In this document: piece after piece, positions 49,151 through 58,413 of the stretch
How the letters are laid out: each line of letters opens with the position of its first letter
Numbering within the stretch: position 1 is the first letter of the stretch
Notes under the pieces: model-generated
Told to the model about the DNA's origin: nothing
What the model saw: only the letters and a program-made list of their open reading frames with translations
Databases searched by the model: none
NCBI GenBank assembly: GCA_009840525.1
Contig: VXNP01000149.1
Span: 1-64,000, forward strand
From: Gammaproteobacteria bacterium
GTDB lineage: Bacteria > Gemmatimonadota > Gemmatimonadetes > Longimicrobiales > Gaopeijiaceae
DNA length: 64,000 nucleotides
Reading direction: 5' to 3'
Program-made: the position numbers and the translations under genes

Positions 49151-50975
49151 CAAGACCTCGGAGAGAAACGTGCCGAAACCTGGTATGACGTGGCGCTCCG
49201 GCGCCGGACCCATCCTTCTGCTGGGTGCGCTGGCCCTCCTGGTGATGGCGGAGCCCGCATTCGCCCAGGTGCCCGCCGGGCGCGATTACGGCGACTTCCC
49301 GGTCATCGGCGGGCGGGCGGCCGTGTGGATCGCGGCCCAGGTGCACCTGCTCTTCGCAGCCTTCGTGCTGGGCGTGCCCATGTTCGCCGTGGTCACCGAG
49401 GCCATCGGCATGTTCGGCGGCGACGAGCGCTACGACAAGCTGTCCAAGGAGTTCACCCGGCTTCTGCTGGTCGCGTACTCGGCCACCGCCATCTGGGGCG
49501 GCATCCTGCTCTTCCTGCTGGTCACCATCTACCCGACCCTGTTCAGCTACCTCGCGCAGATCTTCAACCTGTCGATGTGGATCTACGTGGGGCTCTTCTT
49601 CTTCGAGTCCTTCACGCTGTACCTGTACTACTATGGCTGGGACCGCTGGAAGAAGGGGCGCGCCAAGTGGTTCCACTGGGGGCTGGGGATCGCCCTGAAC
49701 GTGTGGGGCACGATCGTCATGTTTATCGCCAACGGCTGGCTGACCTACATGATGAGCCCGCCGGCCGACGTCACCGTCGACACCGCTCCGCAGATGATCC
49801 AGTTGTGGACGGCGCTCACCAACGCGACCTGGATGCCGATCAACATCCACCGGCTGATCGCCAACGTCGTGTTCGGCGGGGCGGTGGTCGGCGCCTACGC
49901 GGCGTACCGCTTCCTGGCCGCAAAGAGCGACGAGGAGCGGGCGCACTACGACTGGATGGGCTACGTGGGCAACATGATCGCCATCGGCGCGCTCATCGTT
50001 CTGCCCTTCGCGGGCTACTGGCTGGGCCGCGAGATCTACGAGTTCAACCAGCAGATGGGCATCACCATGATGGGCGGCTTCATGAGCTGGCTGTGGATCA
50101 TCCAGGCCTTCCTGATCGGGATACTGTTCCTCGCCGGCAACTATTACCTGTGGGTGGGGATGGGCCGAATACCCGGGGCGGAGCGCTTCATGCCCTACAC
50201 GAAGTACATGCTCGCCGTGCTCATCGTGGGCGTGATCGTATGGGCGACGCCCAACACCATGATCGCCAGCCGCGAGGAGTTCGCGGCGATGGGCGGCACG
50301 CACCACCCCTTCCTGAGCGTCCTCGGGCTGATGAGCGGCAAGAACACGGCGGTCAACTTCATGATCCTGACCACCTTCCTGTCGTTCCTGCTCTACCGGC
50401 GCGCAAACAAGGAACCGGTGGTGCCGTGGGCGCGCACCGGCACGATCGTGCAGGGCGCGATTTTCATCATTGCTTCGGCGGTCGTGCTGTTCTACGGGAT
50501 CTACGGCTACAGGGTGCCGACCATCGTGCGCATCGGCTTCTCGGTCTACCAGGTGCTCACGGTGCTCGCGTGCATCATCGGCGTGATCACCATCGACCTG
50601 CTGATGCTGCGCGGTGCCACCTCGAGAGGCACGATCCGGTGGGGCCGGATGCCGGCGCGCTCGCAGTACGCGCTCTTCATCCTGGCGGTGACCTTCACCT
50701 GGCTGATGGGCCTCATGGGCTTCGCGCGCAGCGGCATCCGCCAGCACTGGCACGTCTTCGAGGTCATTCGCGACACCAGCCCCTGGGCGGCGACCCCGGC
50801 GCTGGGCTATTCGTCCGTGGTCATCTCGGCCTGCGTGCTCATCTTCTTCGGGCTGGTGGCCTTCATCTTCTGGCTGGGCTCGCTGGCCGAGAAACCCGTG
50901 ATATCGTCAGCGGGCCGGACCTCGGCCGCGGGCGGGATCCAGAGCGACCTTCAGCCGGCACCCAGCGAGGGATAG
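49134..50975 (+). CDS. Cytochrome bd-like subunit I (CydA family), no CydB partner
   Basis: A 613-residue membrane protein of the CydA family with about a dozen helices. The motif QVHLLFAAFVLGVP corresponds to the heme-ligand helix of CydA (His19 in E. coli), YVGLFFFESFTLYL keeps the conserved Glu of the heme b595/d site, MFIANGWLTYMMSPP matches the ANGWM region, and IHRLIANVVFGG corresponds to His186. The usual GRQPW quinol-loop motif reads RDTSPW. A signal-peptide-like N-terminus ends AEPAFAQ. I used the ATG at 49134, where GGAGGAGG precedes it. A GTG at 49170 is possible. The genes that follow encode c-type cytochromes and no cydB. Confidence 0.85.
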   Translation: MFPGVDKTSERNVPKPGMTWRSGAGPILLLGALALLVMAEPAFAQVPAGRDYGDFPVIGGRAAVWIAAQVHLLFAAFVLGVPMFAVVTEAIGMFGGDERYDKLSKEFTRLLLVAYSATAIWGGILLFLLVTIYPTLFSYLAQIFNLSMWIYVGLFFFESFTLYLYYYGWDRWKKGRAKWFHWGLGIALNVWGTIVMFIANGWLTYMMSPPADVTVDTAPQMIQLWTALTNATWMPINIHRLIANVVFGGAVVGAYAAYRFLAAKSDEERAHYDWMGYVGNMIAIGALIVLPFAGYWLGREIYEFNQQMGITMMGGFMSWLWIIQAFLIGILFLAGNYYLWVGMGRIPGAERFMPYTKYMLAVLIVGVIVWATPNTMIASREEFAAMGGTHHPFLSVLGLMSGKNTAVNFMILTTFLSFLLYRRANKEPVVPWARTGTIVQGAIFIIASAVVLFYGIYGYRVPTIVRIGFSVYQVLTVLACIIGVITIDLLMLRGATSRGTIRWGRMPARSQYALFILAVTFTWLMGLMGFARSGIRQHWHVFEVIRDTSPWAATPALGYSSVVISACVLIFFGLVAFIFWLGSLAEKPVISSAGRTSAAGGIQSDLQPAPSEG

Positions 50976-50984
50976 GGGAGGCAG

Positions 50985-51785
50985 ATGCTAAAGACCAACC
51001 TGAGTATCCTGGCCGTTGTGATCGGCTGCCTGGCCGTGTTCACCTGGGTCGCCAACGCCATCCCGCAGCTCCAGTCGGATGTGCCCGAGGACCTGGTGTT
51101 GTCGGACGACGTCACCCCCGCGGAGCTGATCGCGGCGGGCGAGGAGCTGTACAACGGCGGCGGTGGTTGCACGGCCTGCCACGGCCTGGGCGAGCGCGCC
51201 CCGAACCTGCTCACCGATCATGCGGGGACCGGGCTCATCGGCGAGCGCTGCGCGAACCGCGTGCCGGGCGAGGACTGCAAGCAGTACCTGCATACGTCCA
51301 TGGTAGACCCCAACGCGTACCTGGTGGAGGGGTTTGCGCCGATCATGCTGGACGCGAGCCGCACCCTCTCCTCCGTGCAGATCTGGGCGATTGTGGCCTA
51401 TCTGCAATCCCTGGGAGGGGAGGTCACGGTTACGGGAGCGGATTTTGCGGACGATGGCGGCGCGGCACCCGCCGGCGGGGTCGTGGCGAGCGCGCCCGCC
51501 GCCCCGGTGCTGGGTCCGACCGGGCCCCTCGACCCGGAAGAGCTTCTGACCCGGTACACCTGCGCCACCTGCCACGCGATCAGCGGGCCCTCGCCGCTGG
51601 GGCCGTCCTACGAGGGCATGGGATCTCGCCTGACCGCCGATGAAATCCGGACCTCCATCCTCGATCCCACCGCGTCGGCGGCCGAGAATTTCGAGGCGAT
51701 GCTCGGGATCATGCCCCCGATCTTCGGCAACATCCCGGCGGCCGAACTCGAGGCGATCGTGCAGTTCATCGCATCGCAGAGATAG
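50985..51785 (+). CDS. Membrane-anchored diheme cytochrome c
   Basis: A 266-residue cytochrome with an N-terminal helix (LSILAVVIGCLAVFTWVA) that anchors it. Two class I heme sites are seen, GCTACHGLG (about residue 60) and TCATCHAIS (about residue 190), separated by a Gly/Ala/Pro-rich linker of about 35 residues. Each domain ends with a MetPro-type ligand segment (GFAPIMLDAS and GIMPPIFG). It is 9 bp downstream of the CydA-like gene and probably carries electrons to or from it. Confidence 0.88.
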   Translation: MLKTNLSILAVVIGCLAVFTWVANAIPQLQSDVPEDLVLSDDVTPAELIAAGEELYNGGGGCTACHGLGERAPNLLTDHAGTGLIGERCANRVPGEDCKQYLHTSMVDPNAYLVEGFAPIMLDASRTLSSVQIWAIVAYLQSLGGEVTVTGADFADDGGAAPAGGVVASAPAAPVLGPTGPLDPEELLTRYTCATCHAISGPSPLGPSYEGMGSRLTADEIRTSILDPTASAAENFEAMLGIMPPIFGNIPAAELEAIVQFIASQR

Positions 51786-51812
51786 GAGACGCGCCTTGAG
51801 GGAGAAGAATCG

Positions 51813-52616
51813 ATGAACACCAAGCCCTGGAAGCATCCGCTGGGCCAGGCGGCCATCGTCGTGGTGCTGGCGTACGTCCTCTTCGAATGGGGCATCTGGC
51901 TCCTGCCGCCCCTCTTCGGTGTCGCCAGCGCGCCGGTGCCCGCCACCGTGGTCCTGCAGTACATGGGGACCGTGGTCGTGGGCGTGCTGATCTGGGTCAG
52001 CGACTCCGAGGAGCGCTGGAAGCAGTTCAAGGCCCCCATCCACCGGGTCATGGTCGATCCGCGCCAGAAGGTCCTGCGCACGGCGCTCATGGTCACCATT
52101 CCCCTTCTGGTCGCCTTCATGACCTTCGACCGGGTGCGGCCCACGGTCTCGGCCCCGGCCGCGCTGCGTTCGGTGCATCCGGCGCCCCCAGGACAGATCG
52201 ACTTCCGCGGCGAGACCATGGTCCTCAACGGGCTCGAGAACCCGCTCCGGCACGAGGGCGACCTGGAGGAGCACTACGAGGAGGGCAAGAGGATCTACGT
52301 TCAGAACTGCATGCCGTGCCACGGCGATGCGCTGGACGGGCAGGGGCACTTCGCGAGCGCCTTCAACCCCGCGCCCCTCAGCTTCCAGGACCCGGGCACC
52401 ATCGTACAGCTCACCGAGAGCTTCGTCTTCTGGCGCATCGCCAAGGGCGGTCCCGGACTGCCGCGCGAGGCCACGCCCTGGGACTCGGCGATGCCCGCCT
52501 GGGAGGACCTGCTTACCGCCGAAGAGATCTGGCAGGTGACCATCTACCTCTACGAACAGACCGGCTGGGAGCCGCGCACCTGGGAGGAAGAGGGCGCCGA
52601 AGGGGAGGAGCACTGA
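51813..52616 (+). CDS. Cytochrome c with N-terminal membrane helices
   Basis: A 267-residue protein with two or three N-terminal membrane helices (QAAIVVVLAYVLFEWGIWLL and VVLQYMGTVVVGVLIWVS, then VLRTALMVTIPLLVAFMTF) followed by a soluble cytochrome c domain. The heme site is NCMPCHGDALDGQGHFA (about residues 169-185) and the likely sixth ligand is the Met in DSAMPAWED. The layout resembles subunits that fasten a cytochrome to a membrane complex. It overlaps the next gene by one base (TGATG). Confidence 0.85.
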   Translation: MNTKPWKHPLGQAAIVVVLAYVLFEWGIWLLPPLFGVASAPVPATVVLQYMGTVVVGVLIWVSDSEERWKQFKAPIHRVMVDPRQKVLRTALMVTIPLLVAFMTFDRVRPTVSAPAALRSVHPAPPGQIDFRGETMVLNGLENPLRHEGDLEEHYEEGKRIYVQNCMPCHGDALDGQGHFASAFNPAPLSFQDPGTIVQLTESFVFWRIAKGGPGLPREATPWDSAMPAWEDLLTAEEIWQVTIYLYEQTGWEPRTWEEEGAEGEEH

Positions 52617-54220
52617 TGCGGGCGCGAGCGAGCAGTCCACGGGCTGCGATGATACCCGGTTTCGTATTCGCCGCGGCGATGACGTGCGCGCTTTCGGCCC
52701 CTCTCGCCGCCCAGGAAGAGAACGCGCTCGGGCGCGACGTCTACGACCGCTGGTGCGCCTCCTGCCACGGCTACGAAGGCCTCGGTGACGGCTACGCGGC
52801 GACCTACATGCTGCCGCGCCCGCGCGACTTCACCCAGGCGCTCTACCAGATCCGCACCACCGCCAGCGGGCAGCTTCCCACCGACGACGACATCATGCGC
52901 GTCATCAACGAGGGCATGCCGGGCACGACCATGCCCGGATGGGAGGAAGAGCTCAGCCTCGAAGAGCGACTCGCGCTCGTCGACTACCTCAAGAGCTTCT
53001 CCCGGTTCTTCGCCGCCGGCGAGGCTCCCGCGCCGCTGACCTTCAGCAGCCCGACGCGCGCCACCGAAGAAGCCCTCGCCGACGGTCGCGAGGTATACGA
53101 GCTCATCGAGTGCAATCGCTGCCACGGCATCGACGGGAGGGGCGACGGCACCTCCTCGCCGACGCTCGTCGACGACGCGGGGATGCCCACCTACTCGGCG
53201 GACCTGACCGAGAACTGGTACTTCAACGGCGGCGGCACGGTGGAGGACATCTACCAGCGGCTGCGCACCGGCCTGGACGGGACGCCGATGCCGTCGTTCA
53301 CCGACCTGATCGACGCCGGGGTCATCACCGACGAACAGCTGTGGAACCTCGCGCACTACGTTCGCAGCTTCGCGCCCGAAGACCCGCCGGGCATCACCGA
53401 GGTGATCCGGGCCGGTCTGGTGGAGGATGCGCCGCTGCCGGATGGCGTCGACGACCCGCTGTGGGAGTCGGCCGAGGCGTTCTACATCCCGATGGGCGGG
53501 CAGATCATCGAGAGCCCGCGCTGGTTCGTGCCGCAGGTGGCGGGGCTGTGGGTGCGCGCCCTGCACGATGGCGGTGAGCTCGCGGTGCACGTCTCCTGGA
53601 GCGACCACTCCGAGAGTCCCGACACCGCGTGGGCGGCCTTCCAGGCCCAGGTCCTGTCGGCGCTGGGACCCGCCGAGGGCGACATGGAGCCGGGTCCCAG
53701 ACCCGACGGCCTGTACCTCCAGTTCCCCATGGAGATCCCGGAGGGGATGGACAAGCCCTATTTCCTCATGGGAGATCCGCTGGAGCCCGTGTACCTGTGG
53801 CACTGGGAGAGCACGGCGGACGGCGCGCAGGAGGCGGACGCGCGCGGGCTCGGCACCATGGCGCCTCAGGGCAACGCCAGCCAGTCGCTCGTGTCGGAGG
53901 CGGCGTTTTCGGAGGGGCGCTGGGCTGTTATGTTCCGCCGCACTCTTGAGAACGAGGATCCGGGCGATCTGCAGTTCCGTATCGGCGAGCCGGTGCCGGT
54001 CGGCTTCGCCGCGTGGGACGGCGACAACGGAGAGTCGAGATCCCGGGGTTCGATCAGTTCATGGCACTACATTTTCCTGCAGGAACCGACGCCAGCCACC
54101 GTGGTGGTCGCGCCGCTGATTGCGACGCTGCTGACCGCCGGGCTGGGCGTGCTGGTTGTGGCCCGGGCCCAGAGGCGCGAGCGGGAGGGCGCCGAGGGCC
54201 CGGATGAAGGCGACGCGTAG
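52616..54220 (+). CDS. Diheme cytochrome c fused to an ethylbenzene-dehydrogenase-type heme b domain
   Basis: A 534-residue exported protein. After a signal peptide (AMTCALSAPLAAQ) come two cytochrome c domains with CASCHGYEGLGDG (about residue 43) and CNRCHGIDGRGDG (about residue 167). Residues from about 275 to 490 match the heme b-binding EB_dh family (gamma subunit of ethylbenzene dehydrogenase and relatives). A C-terminal helix (TVVVAPLIATLLTAGLGVLVV) anchors it. Such fusions mediate electron transfer between periplasmic or quinol donors and cytochromes. It joins three heme groups in one chain. Confidence 0.85.
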   Translation: MRARASSPRAAMIPGFVFAAAMTCALSAPLAAQEENALGRDVYDRWCASCHGYEGLGDGYAATYMLPRPRDFTQALYQIRTTASGQLPTDDDIMRVINEGMPGTTMPGWEEELSLEERLALVDYLKSFSRFFAAGEAPAPLTFSSPTRATEEALADGREVYELIECNRCHGIDGRGDGTSSPTLVDDAGMPTYSADLTENWYFNGGGTVEDIYQRLRTGLDGTPMPSFTDLIDAGVITDEQLWNLAHYVRSFAPEDPPGITEVIRAGLVEDAPLPDGVDDPLWESAEAFYIPMGGQIIESPRWFVPQVAGLWVRALHDGGELAVHVSWSDHSESPDTAWAAFQAQVLSALGPAEGDMEPGPRPDGLYLQFPMEIPEGMDKPYFLMGDPLEPVYLWHWESTADGAQEADARGLGTMAPQGNASQSLVSEAAFSEGRWAVMFRRTLENEDPGDLQFRIGEPVPVGFAAWDGDNGESRSRGSISSWHYIFLQEPTPATVVVAPLIATLLTAGLGVLVVARAQRREREGAEGPDEGDA

Positions 54221-54253
54221 ACATCGAAGTTCAATAGCACCACGGAGGAAGGA

Positions 54254-55132
54254 ATGAGAGACCTGTTCGGATGCGGCCGGGCCATGGTGATGGCGACGGC
54301 TGCGGTGTTCGCGATCGGTTGCGGCGGCGGTGGTGGCGGCGAGGCCGGCGGCGGCATGGAAGAAGAGGCCGCTGGCGAGGAGATGGCATCTCCCGTCGAC
54401 ATGGCGACCGCGGGCGGCATCAACGCGATGGTGATGTTCGAGGGCATGGCGCCCGAGATGGACGCGATCGACATGGCGTCCGAGCCGGATTGCGCGGCCC
54501 GGTACACCGATACCCCGATGGCCGAGGAGGTCGTGGTGGGCGACGGCGGCGGCCTGGCCAATGTCTTCGTCTACGTCAGGGAAGGCCTCGACGCCGGCAT
54601 GAGCTTCCCCACCCCGGGCGGCGCGGTGGTCATGGACCAGGTCGGTTGCCGCTACGTGCCCCGTGTAGTGGGCGTGCAGGCGGGCCAGGACCTCACCTTC
54701 CGCAACTCGGACGGCCTGCCCCACAACATCAACGCCTCGCCCAGCGAAAACCGCGGCTTCAACGTCAGCCAGCCGGTGAACATGGACACCAACCGCAGCT
54801 TCCCGCTGGCGGAGGTGATGGTCCCGGTGCGCTGCGACGTGCACGGCTGGATGAGCGCCTACGTGGGCGTGTTGGACCATCCCTTCCACGGGGTCACGGA
54901 CATGGAGGGAGGCGCCGACCTGGGCATGCTCCCGCCCGGTGAGTACGTGGTCGAGGCGTGGCACGAGCGCTACGGCACGCAGACCGCCAACGTCACCGTC
55001 ACCACCGGCGAGACCGCGATGGTGAGCTTCTCCTTCTCGGAAGCCATGGCCGCCAACGCCGTGGTGCCGATGGGCGAGCCGATCGATCCGCACGGCCACG
55101 CAGCCCACGCTCTCGCTTCCGAGACCCATTAG
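54254..55132 (+). CDS. Plastocyanin-like blue-copper lipoprotein
   Basis: A 292-residue lipoprotein. The signal peptide ends in a lipobox, VFAIGC, followed by a Gly/Glu/Ala-rich linker. A cupredoxin domain follows, with predicted copper ligands His in LPHNIN (about residue 157), then Cys and His in RCDVHGWM (about residues 196-203) and Met. The C-terminal part has an Ig/carboxypeptidase-regulatory-like fold (LPPGEYVVEAWHERYG). It is placed directly before the aa3 oxidase genes and may deliver electrons to CuA of CoxB. Confidence 0.82.
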   Translation: MRDLFGCGRAMVMATAAVFAIGCGGGGGGEAGGGMEEEAAGEEMASPVDMATAGGINAMVMFEGMAPEMDAIDMASEPDCAARYTDTPMAEEVVVGDGGGLANVFVYVREGLDAGMSFPTPGGAVVMDQVGCRYVPRVVGVQAGQDLTFRNSDGLPHNINASPSENRGFNVSQPVNMDTNRSFPLAEVMVPVRCDVHGWMSAYVGVLDHPFHGVTDMEGGADLGMLPPGEYVVEAWHERYGTQTANVTVTTGETAMVSFSFSEAMAANAVVPMGEPIDPHGHAAHALASETH

Positions 55133-55153
55133 ACACAAGCTGCCGAGGACGGG

Positions 55154-55205
55154 CCGGCGCCTCCCCGCAGGGGCGCCGGTCCGGCACGCGGCCGGGTACC
55201 CGGCC
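55154..55205 (+). other. Two GC-rich perfect dyads before coxB
   Basis: CCGGCGCC (55154-55161) pairs with GGCGCCGG (55172-55179), and GGCCGGGTACCCGGCC (55190-55205) is a perfect 16-bp palindrome. Both lie in the 114-bp gap between the cupredoxin gene and coxB. They could be attenuating or processing structures separating the expression of the upstream cytochrome genes from the oxidase genes. There is no T-run. Confidence 0.5.
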
Positions 55206-55246
55206 CGGCCTGCATCACCCCCGGCAGCGAGCAGGAGAACACCAAC

Positions 55247-55948
55247 ATGAGCTGGTTGCTCCCCGAGAGTTTTTCCACCTTTGGGCCGGACGTCGACTTT
55301 CTGTACTACGTGATCCTGTGGGTCACGGGCGTCGTCTTCGTGATCACTGAGGCGCTCCTGGTCTATTTCGTCATCCGCTACCGGCGGCGCGAGGGGCAGA
55401 AGGCCACCTACATCCACGGGTCGACGAAGGCGGAGATCATCTGGACGACCCTTCCCTTCATCGCCGTCCTCGCACTGGCCTTCATCAGCATTCCCTCGTG
55501 GAACATGATGAAGAACCCGGACAGCGTGCCCGCCGACGCCCTCGACTACATCGTCAACGCGAAGCAGTTCGAATGGGAGATCACCTACGCCGGCACCGAC
55601 GGGGTCACCGGCACCGCCGACGACATCTCGACGATCAACATCATGCATGTCCCGGTGAACCAGGCCGTCAACATCACCCTCCGGTCCGAGGACGTGCTGC
55701 ACTCGTTCTTCCTGCCGGAGATGCGGGTGAAGCAGGACGCCGTTCCCGGAATGGACATCACCGTCTGGTTCGAGGCGACCGCCGCGGGCGCCTATCCCAT
55801 CGGATGCGCCGAACTCTGCGGTAATCTGCATACGACCATGGGCGGGACCCTCAACGTGTACGAGGCGGCCGAGTTCGATGCGTGGGTCGCCTCCCAGAGC
55901 GCGGACGCCGACGACGCCGACGACGCCGACGATCAGGAGGACCAGTAG
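55247..55948 (+). CDS. coxB: Cytochrome c oxidase subunit II (CuA)
   Basis: A 233-residue subunit II. Two membrane helices are visible (YYVILWVTGVVFVITEALL and IIWTTLPFIAVLALAFISI). The CuA site reads CAELCGNLHTTM (C, C, H and M at about residues 187-198) with the earlier ligand His in VLHSFFLPEMRVKQD. No fused cytochrome c domain is present, so electrons come from a separate cytochrome or the cupredoxin. The C-terminus is an Ala-Asp repeat (ADADDADDADD). The next gene starts at the following base. Confidence 0.95.
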   Translation: MSWLLPESFSTFGPDVDFLYYVILWVTGVVFVITEALLVYFVIRYRRREGQKATYIHGSTKAEIIWTTLPFIAVLALAFISIPSWNMMKNPDSVPADALDYIVNAKQFEWEITYAGTDGVTGTADDISTINIMHVPVNQAVNITLRSEDVLHSFFLPEMRVKQDAVPGMDITVWFEATAAGAYPIGCAELCGNLHTTMGGTLNVYEAAEFDAWVASQSADADDADDADDQEDQ

Positions 55949-57709
55949 ATGGACGCGCACGCGCACGCCCACGAGATGCCGTGGATTCGGCGTTACGTCT
56001 TCTCGACCGACCACAAGATCATCGCCATCCAGTTCCTCCTGATGAGCCTGTTCTTCCTGGTCGTAGGGGGGTTGCTGGCAGCGATGATCCGGTGGCAGCT
56101 GGGGTTCCCGAGCGAGCCCATGCCCGGTGGCATGCTGCTGCCCGACGAGATGATGGCCCCCACGCCCGCCGGCGCCATCATGCTGCCCGAGTTCTACAAC
56201 TCGCTGGTCACCATGCACGGCACCATCATGATCTTCTTCGCGATCATGCCGCTGCTGGTGGGGGTCTTCGGCAACCTGCTGATCCCGCTCCAGATCGGCG
56301 CCGACGACATGGCCTTCCCGCGCCTCAACATGGCGTCGTTCTGGATGGCCTTCCCGGCCGGGCTGCTGATGCTGGTGAGCTTCGCGGTGGAAGGGGGGGC
56401 GGCCGGCGCCGGATGGACGTCGTATGCCCCGCTCAGCGCGAGCGGTGAGTACACCGGCGTCTACCTGGGGCAGCAGCTATGGCTGATCAGCCTCACCATC
56501 CTGGGCTTCGCGTCGCTCGCGGGCGCCGTCAACTACATCACGACCATCATCAACATGCGCGCACCCGGGATGACCTGGTTCCGCATGCCGCTGGCCACCT
56601 GGGCGCTCTTCATCACCGCGATCCTGATCCTGCTGGCGATTCCGATCCTGGCGGGCGCGCTGATCATGCTGCTCTTCGACCAGACCATCGGAACCGGGTT
56701 CTTCCTGCCGGCCAGCGACGGCGAGCCGCTGCTCTGGCAGCACCTGTTCTGGTTCTTCGGGCACCCGGAGGTCTACATCCTCATCCTGCCCGCCATGGGC
56801 ATCACCTCGGACGTGCTGGCCAACGGCGCGCGCAAGCCCGTCTTCGGCTACCACGCCATGGTGCTGGCGATCGTCTCCATCGCCTTCCTGTCATGGATCG
56901 TGTGGGGTCACCACATGTTCCAGAGCGGGATGAACCCGATGCTCGGCACCACCTTCATGATCACGACCATGGTGATCGCGGTACCGTCGGCCATCAAGGT
57001 GTTCAACTGGCTGGGGACCATCTACAAGGGGAACATCCACTTGCACACCCCCATGCTGCACGCCCTGGGCTTCGTGTCGATGTTCATCATCGGCGGGCTC
57101 TCCGGCGTGTTCATGGCCTCGACCCCGGTCGACGTATACATCCACGACACCTACTTCATCGTGGCGCACATCCACTACGTGCTCTTCGGCGGCAGCCTGT
57201 TTGCGATCTTCGCCGGCGTCACCTTCTGGTATCCGAAGATGTTCGGCCGCCTCATGAACGAGAAATGGGGCAGGATCCACTTCTGGCTCACGCTGATCCT
57301 CTACAACCTGGTGTTCTGGCCCATGCACTCGATCGGGATCCAGGGACACATGCGGCGCATCTACGACCCCACGCAGTACGAGTTCCTGCAGCCCCTGCAG
57401 CCCATCAACCAGTTCATCACGGTGTGCGTCTTCGCGCTGGTGGCGGTTCAGGCGATCTATGCCCTCAACTTCATCATCAGCATCTGGAAGGGGAAAAAGG
57501 CCGGGAACAACCCGTGGCACGCCAACTCGCTGGAGTGGACGGTGCCATCGCCGCCGCCGCACGGGAACTTCGAGCTGGTGCCCATCGTCTACCGCGGGCC
57601 CTACGAGTACTCCGCGCCCGATGTGGAAGAGGACTACTGGCTGCAGGACACGCCGCCGCCGAGCGAGACCGCCGCGCCCGCTCTCGAACCCCAGCCGGTC
57701 GCGGACTAG
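55949..57709 (+). CDS. coxA: Cytochrome c oxidase subunit I, A-family heme-copper oxidase
   Basis: A 586-residue catalytic subunit with twelve helices. Ligands seen: low-spin heme His in TMHGTIM (about residue 88), CuB His and cross-linked Tyr in GHPEVYILI (about residues 271-276), CuB His pair in GHHMF (about residue 320), and high-spin and low-spin His in AHIHYVLFGG (about residues 406-409). The Glu in GHPEV is the D-pathway residue of A1-type enzymes. The N-terminus is His-rich (AHAHAHE). It starts at the base after the coxB stop. Confidence 0.97.
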   Translation: MDAHAHAHEMPWIRRYVFSTDHKIIAIQFLLMSLFFLVVGGLLAAMIRWQLGFPSEPMPGGMLLPDEMMAPTPAGAIMLPEFYNSLVTMHGTIMIFFAIMPLLVGVFGNLLIPLQIGADDMAFPRLNMASFWMAFPAGLLMLVSFAVEGGAAGAGWTSYAPLSASGEYTGVYLGQQLWLISLTILGFASLAGAVNYITTIINMRAPGMTWFRMPLATWALFITAILILLAIPILAGALIMLLFDQTIGTGFFLPASDGEPLLWQHLFWFFGHPEVYILILPAMGITSDVLANGARKPVFGYHAMVLAIVSIAFLSWIVWGHHMFQSGMNPMLGTTFMITTMVIAVPSAIKVFNWLGTIYKGNIHLHTPMLHALGFVSMFIIGGLSGVFMASTPVDVYIHDTYFIVAHIHYVLFGGSLFAIFAGVTFWYPKMFGRLMNEKWGRIHFWLTLILYNLVFWPMHSIGIQGHMRRIYDPTQYEFLQPLQPINQFITVCVFALVAVQAIYALNFIISIWKGKKAGNNPWHANSLEWTVPSPPPHGNFELVPIVYRGPYEYSAPDVEEDYWLQDTPPPSETAAPALEPQPVAD

Positions 57710-57734
57710 ACCCGATTCAGGAGATAACTGACGC

Positions 57735-58370
57735 ATGAGCCAACCAGCCGCATCGACAGCCGACCGGCATCCCATGCCCGGGATGATGGTCTACAACGTA
57801 AAGCTGGGAATGTGGATCTTCCTGCTGTCGGAAGTGATGTTCTTCACGGCCCTGATCGGGTCCTACATCATCCTGCGATTCGCCCACCCGGATCATTTCG
57901 CCGAGCCCGGGGCGGTGCTGAACGTGCCGCTCACGGCCTTCAACACCTTCGTTCTGATCTGCTCGAGCGTGTCGATGGTCAAGGCGTACGCCGCGATCAC
58001 GCAGGGTGACCAGAAGGGGCTGAAGTTCTGGCTCCTGGTGACGATTCTCCTCGGCACCTTCTTCGTCGGGGTCCAGGTGTACGAGTACATCATCCTGGCC
58101 CAGGAGGGATTCGTTCCCATGGCGGAGCTGTACGGCGTGGCCCACGAGATCGAGGGGGCCGCCCTGTACGGAGCCACCTTCTACACGATGACGGGATTCC
58201 ACGGAACGCACGTCACCATCGGGATCCTGTGCATGTGGTTCGTCCTGTACCGGGCGTGGCAGGGCAAGTACTCTGCGGACAACTACGGGGGGGTGGAGAT
58301 CATGGGTCTCTACTGGCACTTCGTAGACCTGGTGTGGATCATTCTGTTCACGATCGTATACCTCATCTGA
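57735..58370 (+). CDS. coxC: Cytochrome c oxidase subunit III
   Basis: A 211-residue subunit III with five to seven helices. LGMWIFLLSEVMFFTALIGSY near the start, FHGTHVTIGILCMWF in the second half (His and Glu positions conserved in the family) and YWHFVDLVWIILF at the end are diagnostic. Length is typical of the shorter bacterial form. It lies between coxA (25 bp) and coxD (43 bp). Confidence 0.96.
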   Translation: MSQPAASTADRHPMPGMMVYNVKLGMWIFLLSEVMFFTALIGSYIILRFAHPDHFAEPGAVLNVPLTAFNTFVLICSSVSMVKAYAAITQGDQKGLKFWLLVTILLGTFFVGVQVYEYIILAQEGFVPMAELYGVAHEIEGAALYGATFYTMTGFHGTHVTIGILCMWFVLYRAWQGKYSADNYGGVEIMGLYWHFVDLVWIILFTIVYLI

Positions 58371-58413
58371 TCATTGAGCGGCGGCGGCCGCCTGGAACCA
58401 AGGAGACATCGGG

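Noticed and set aside
49020-50753. 577-codon minus-strand frame opposite the CydA-like gene
   Set aside because: His/Asp/Arg-rich antisense translation of membrane helices.
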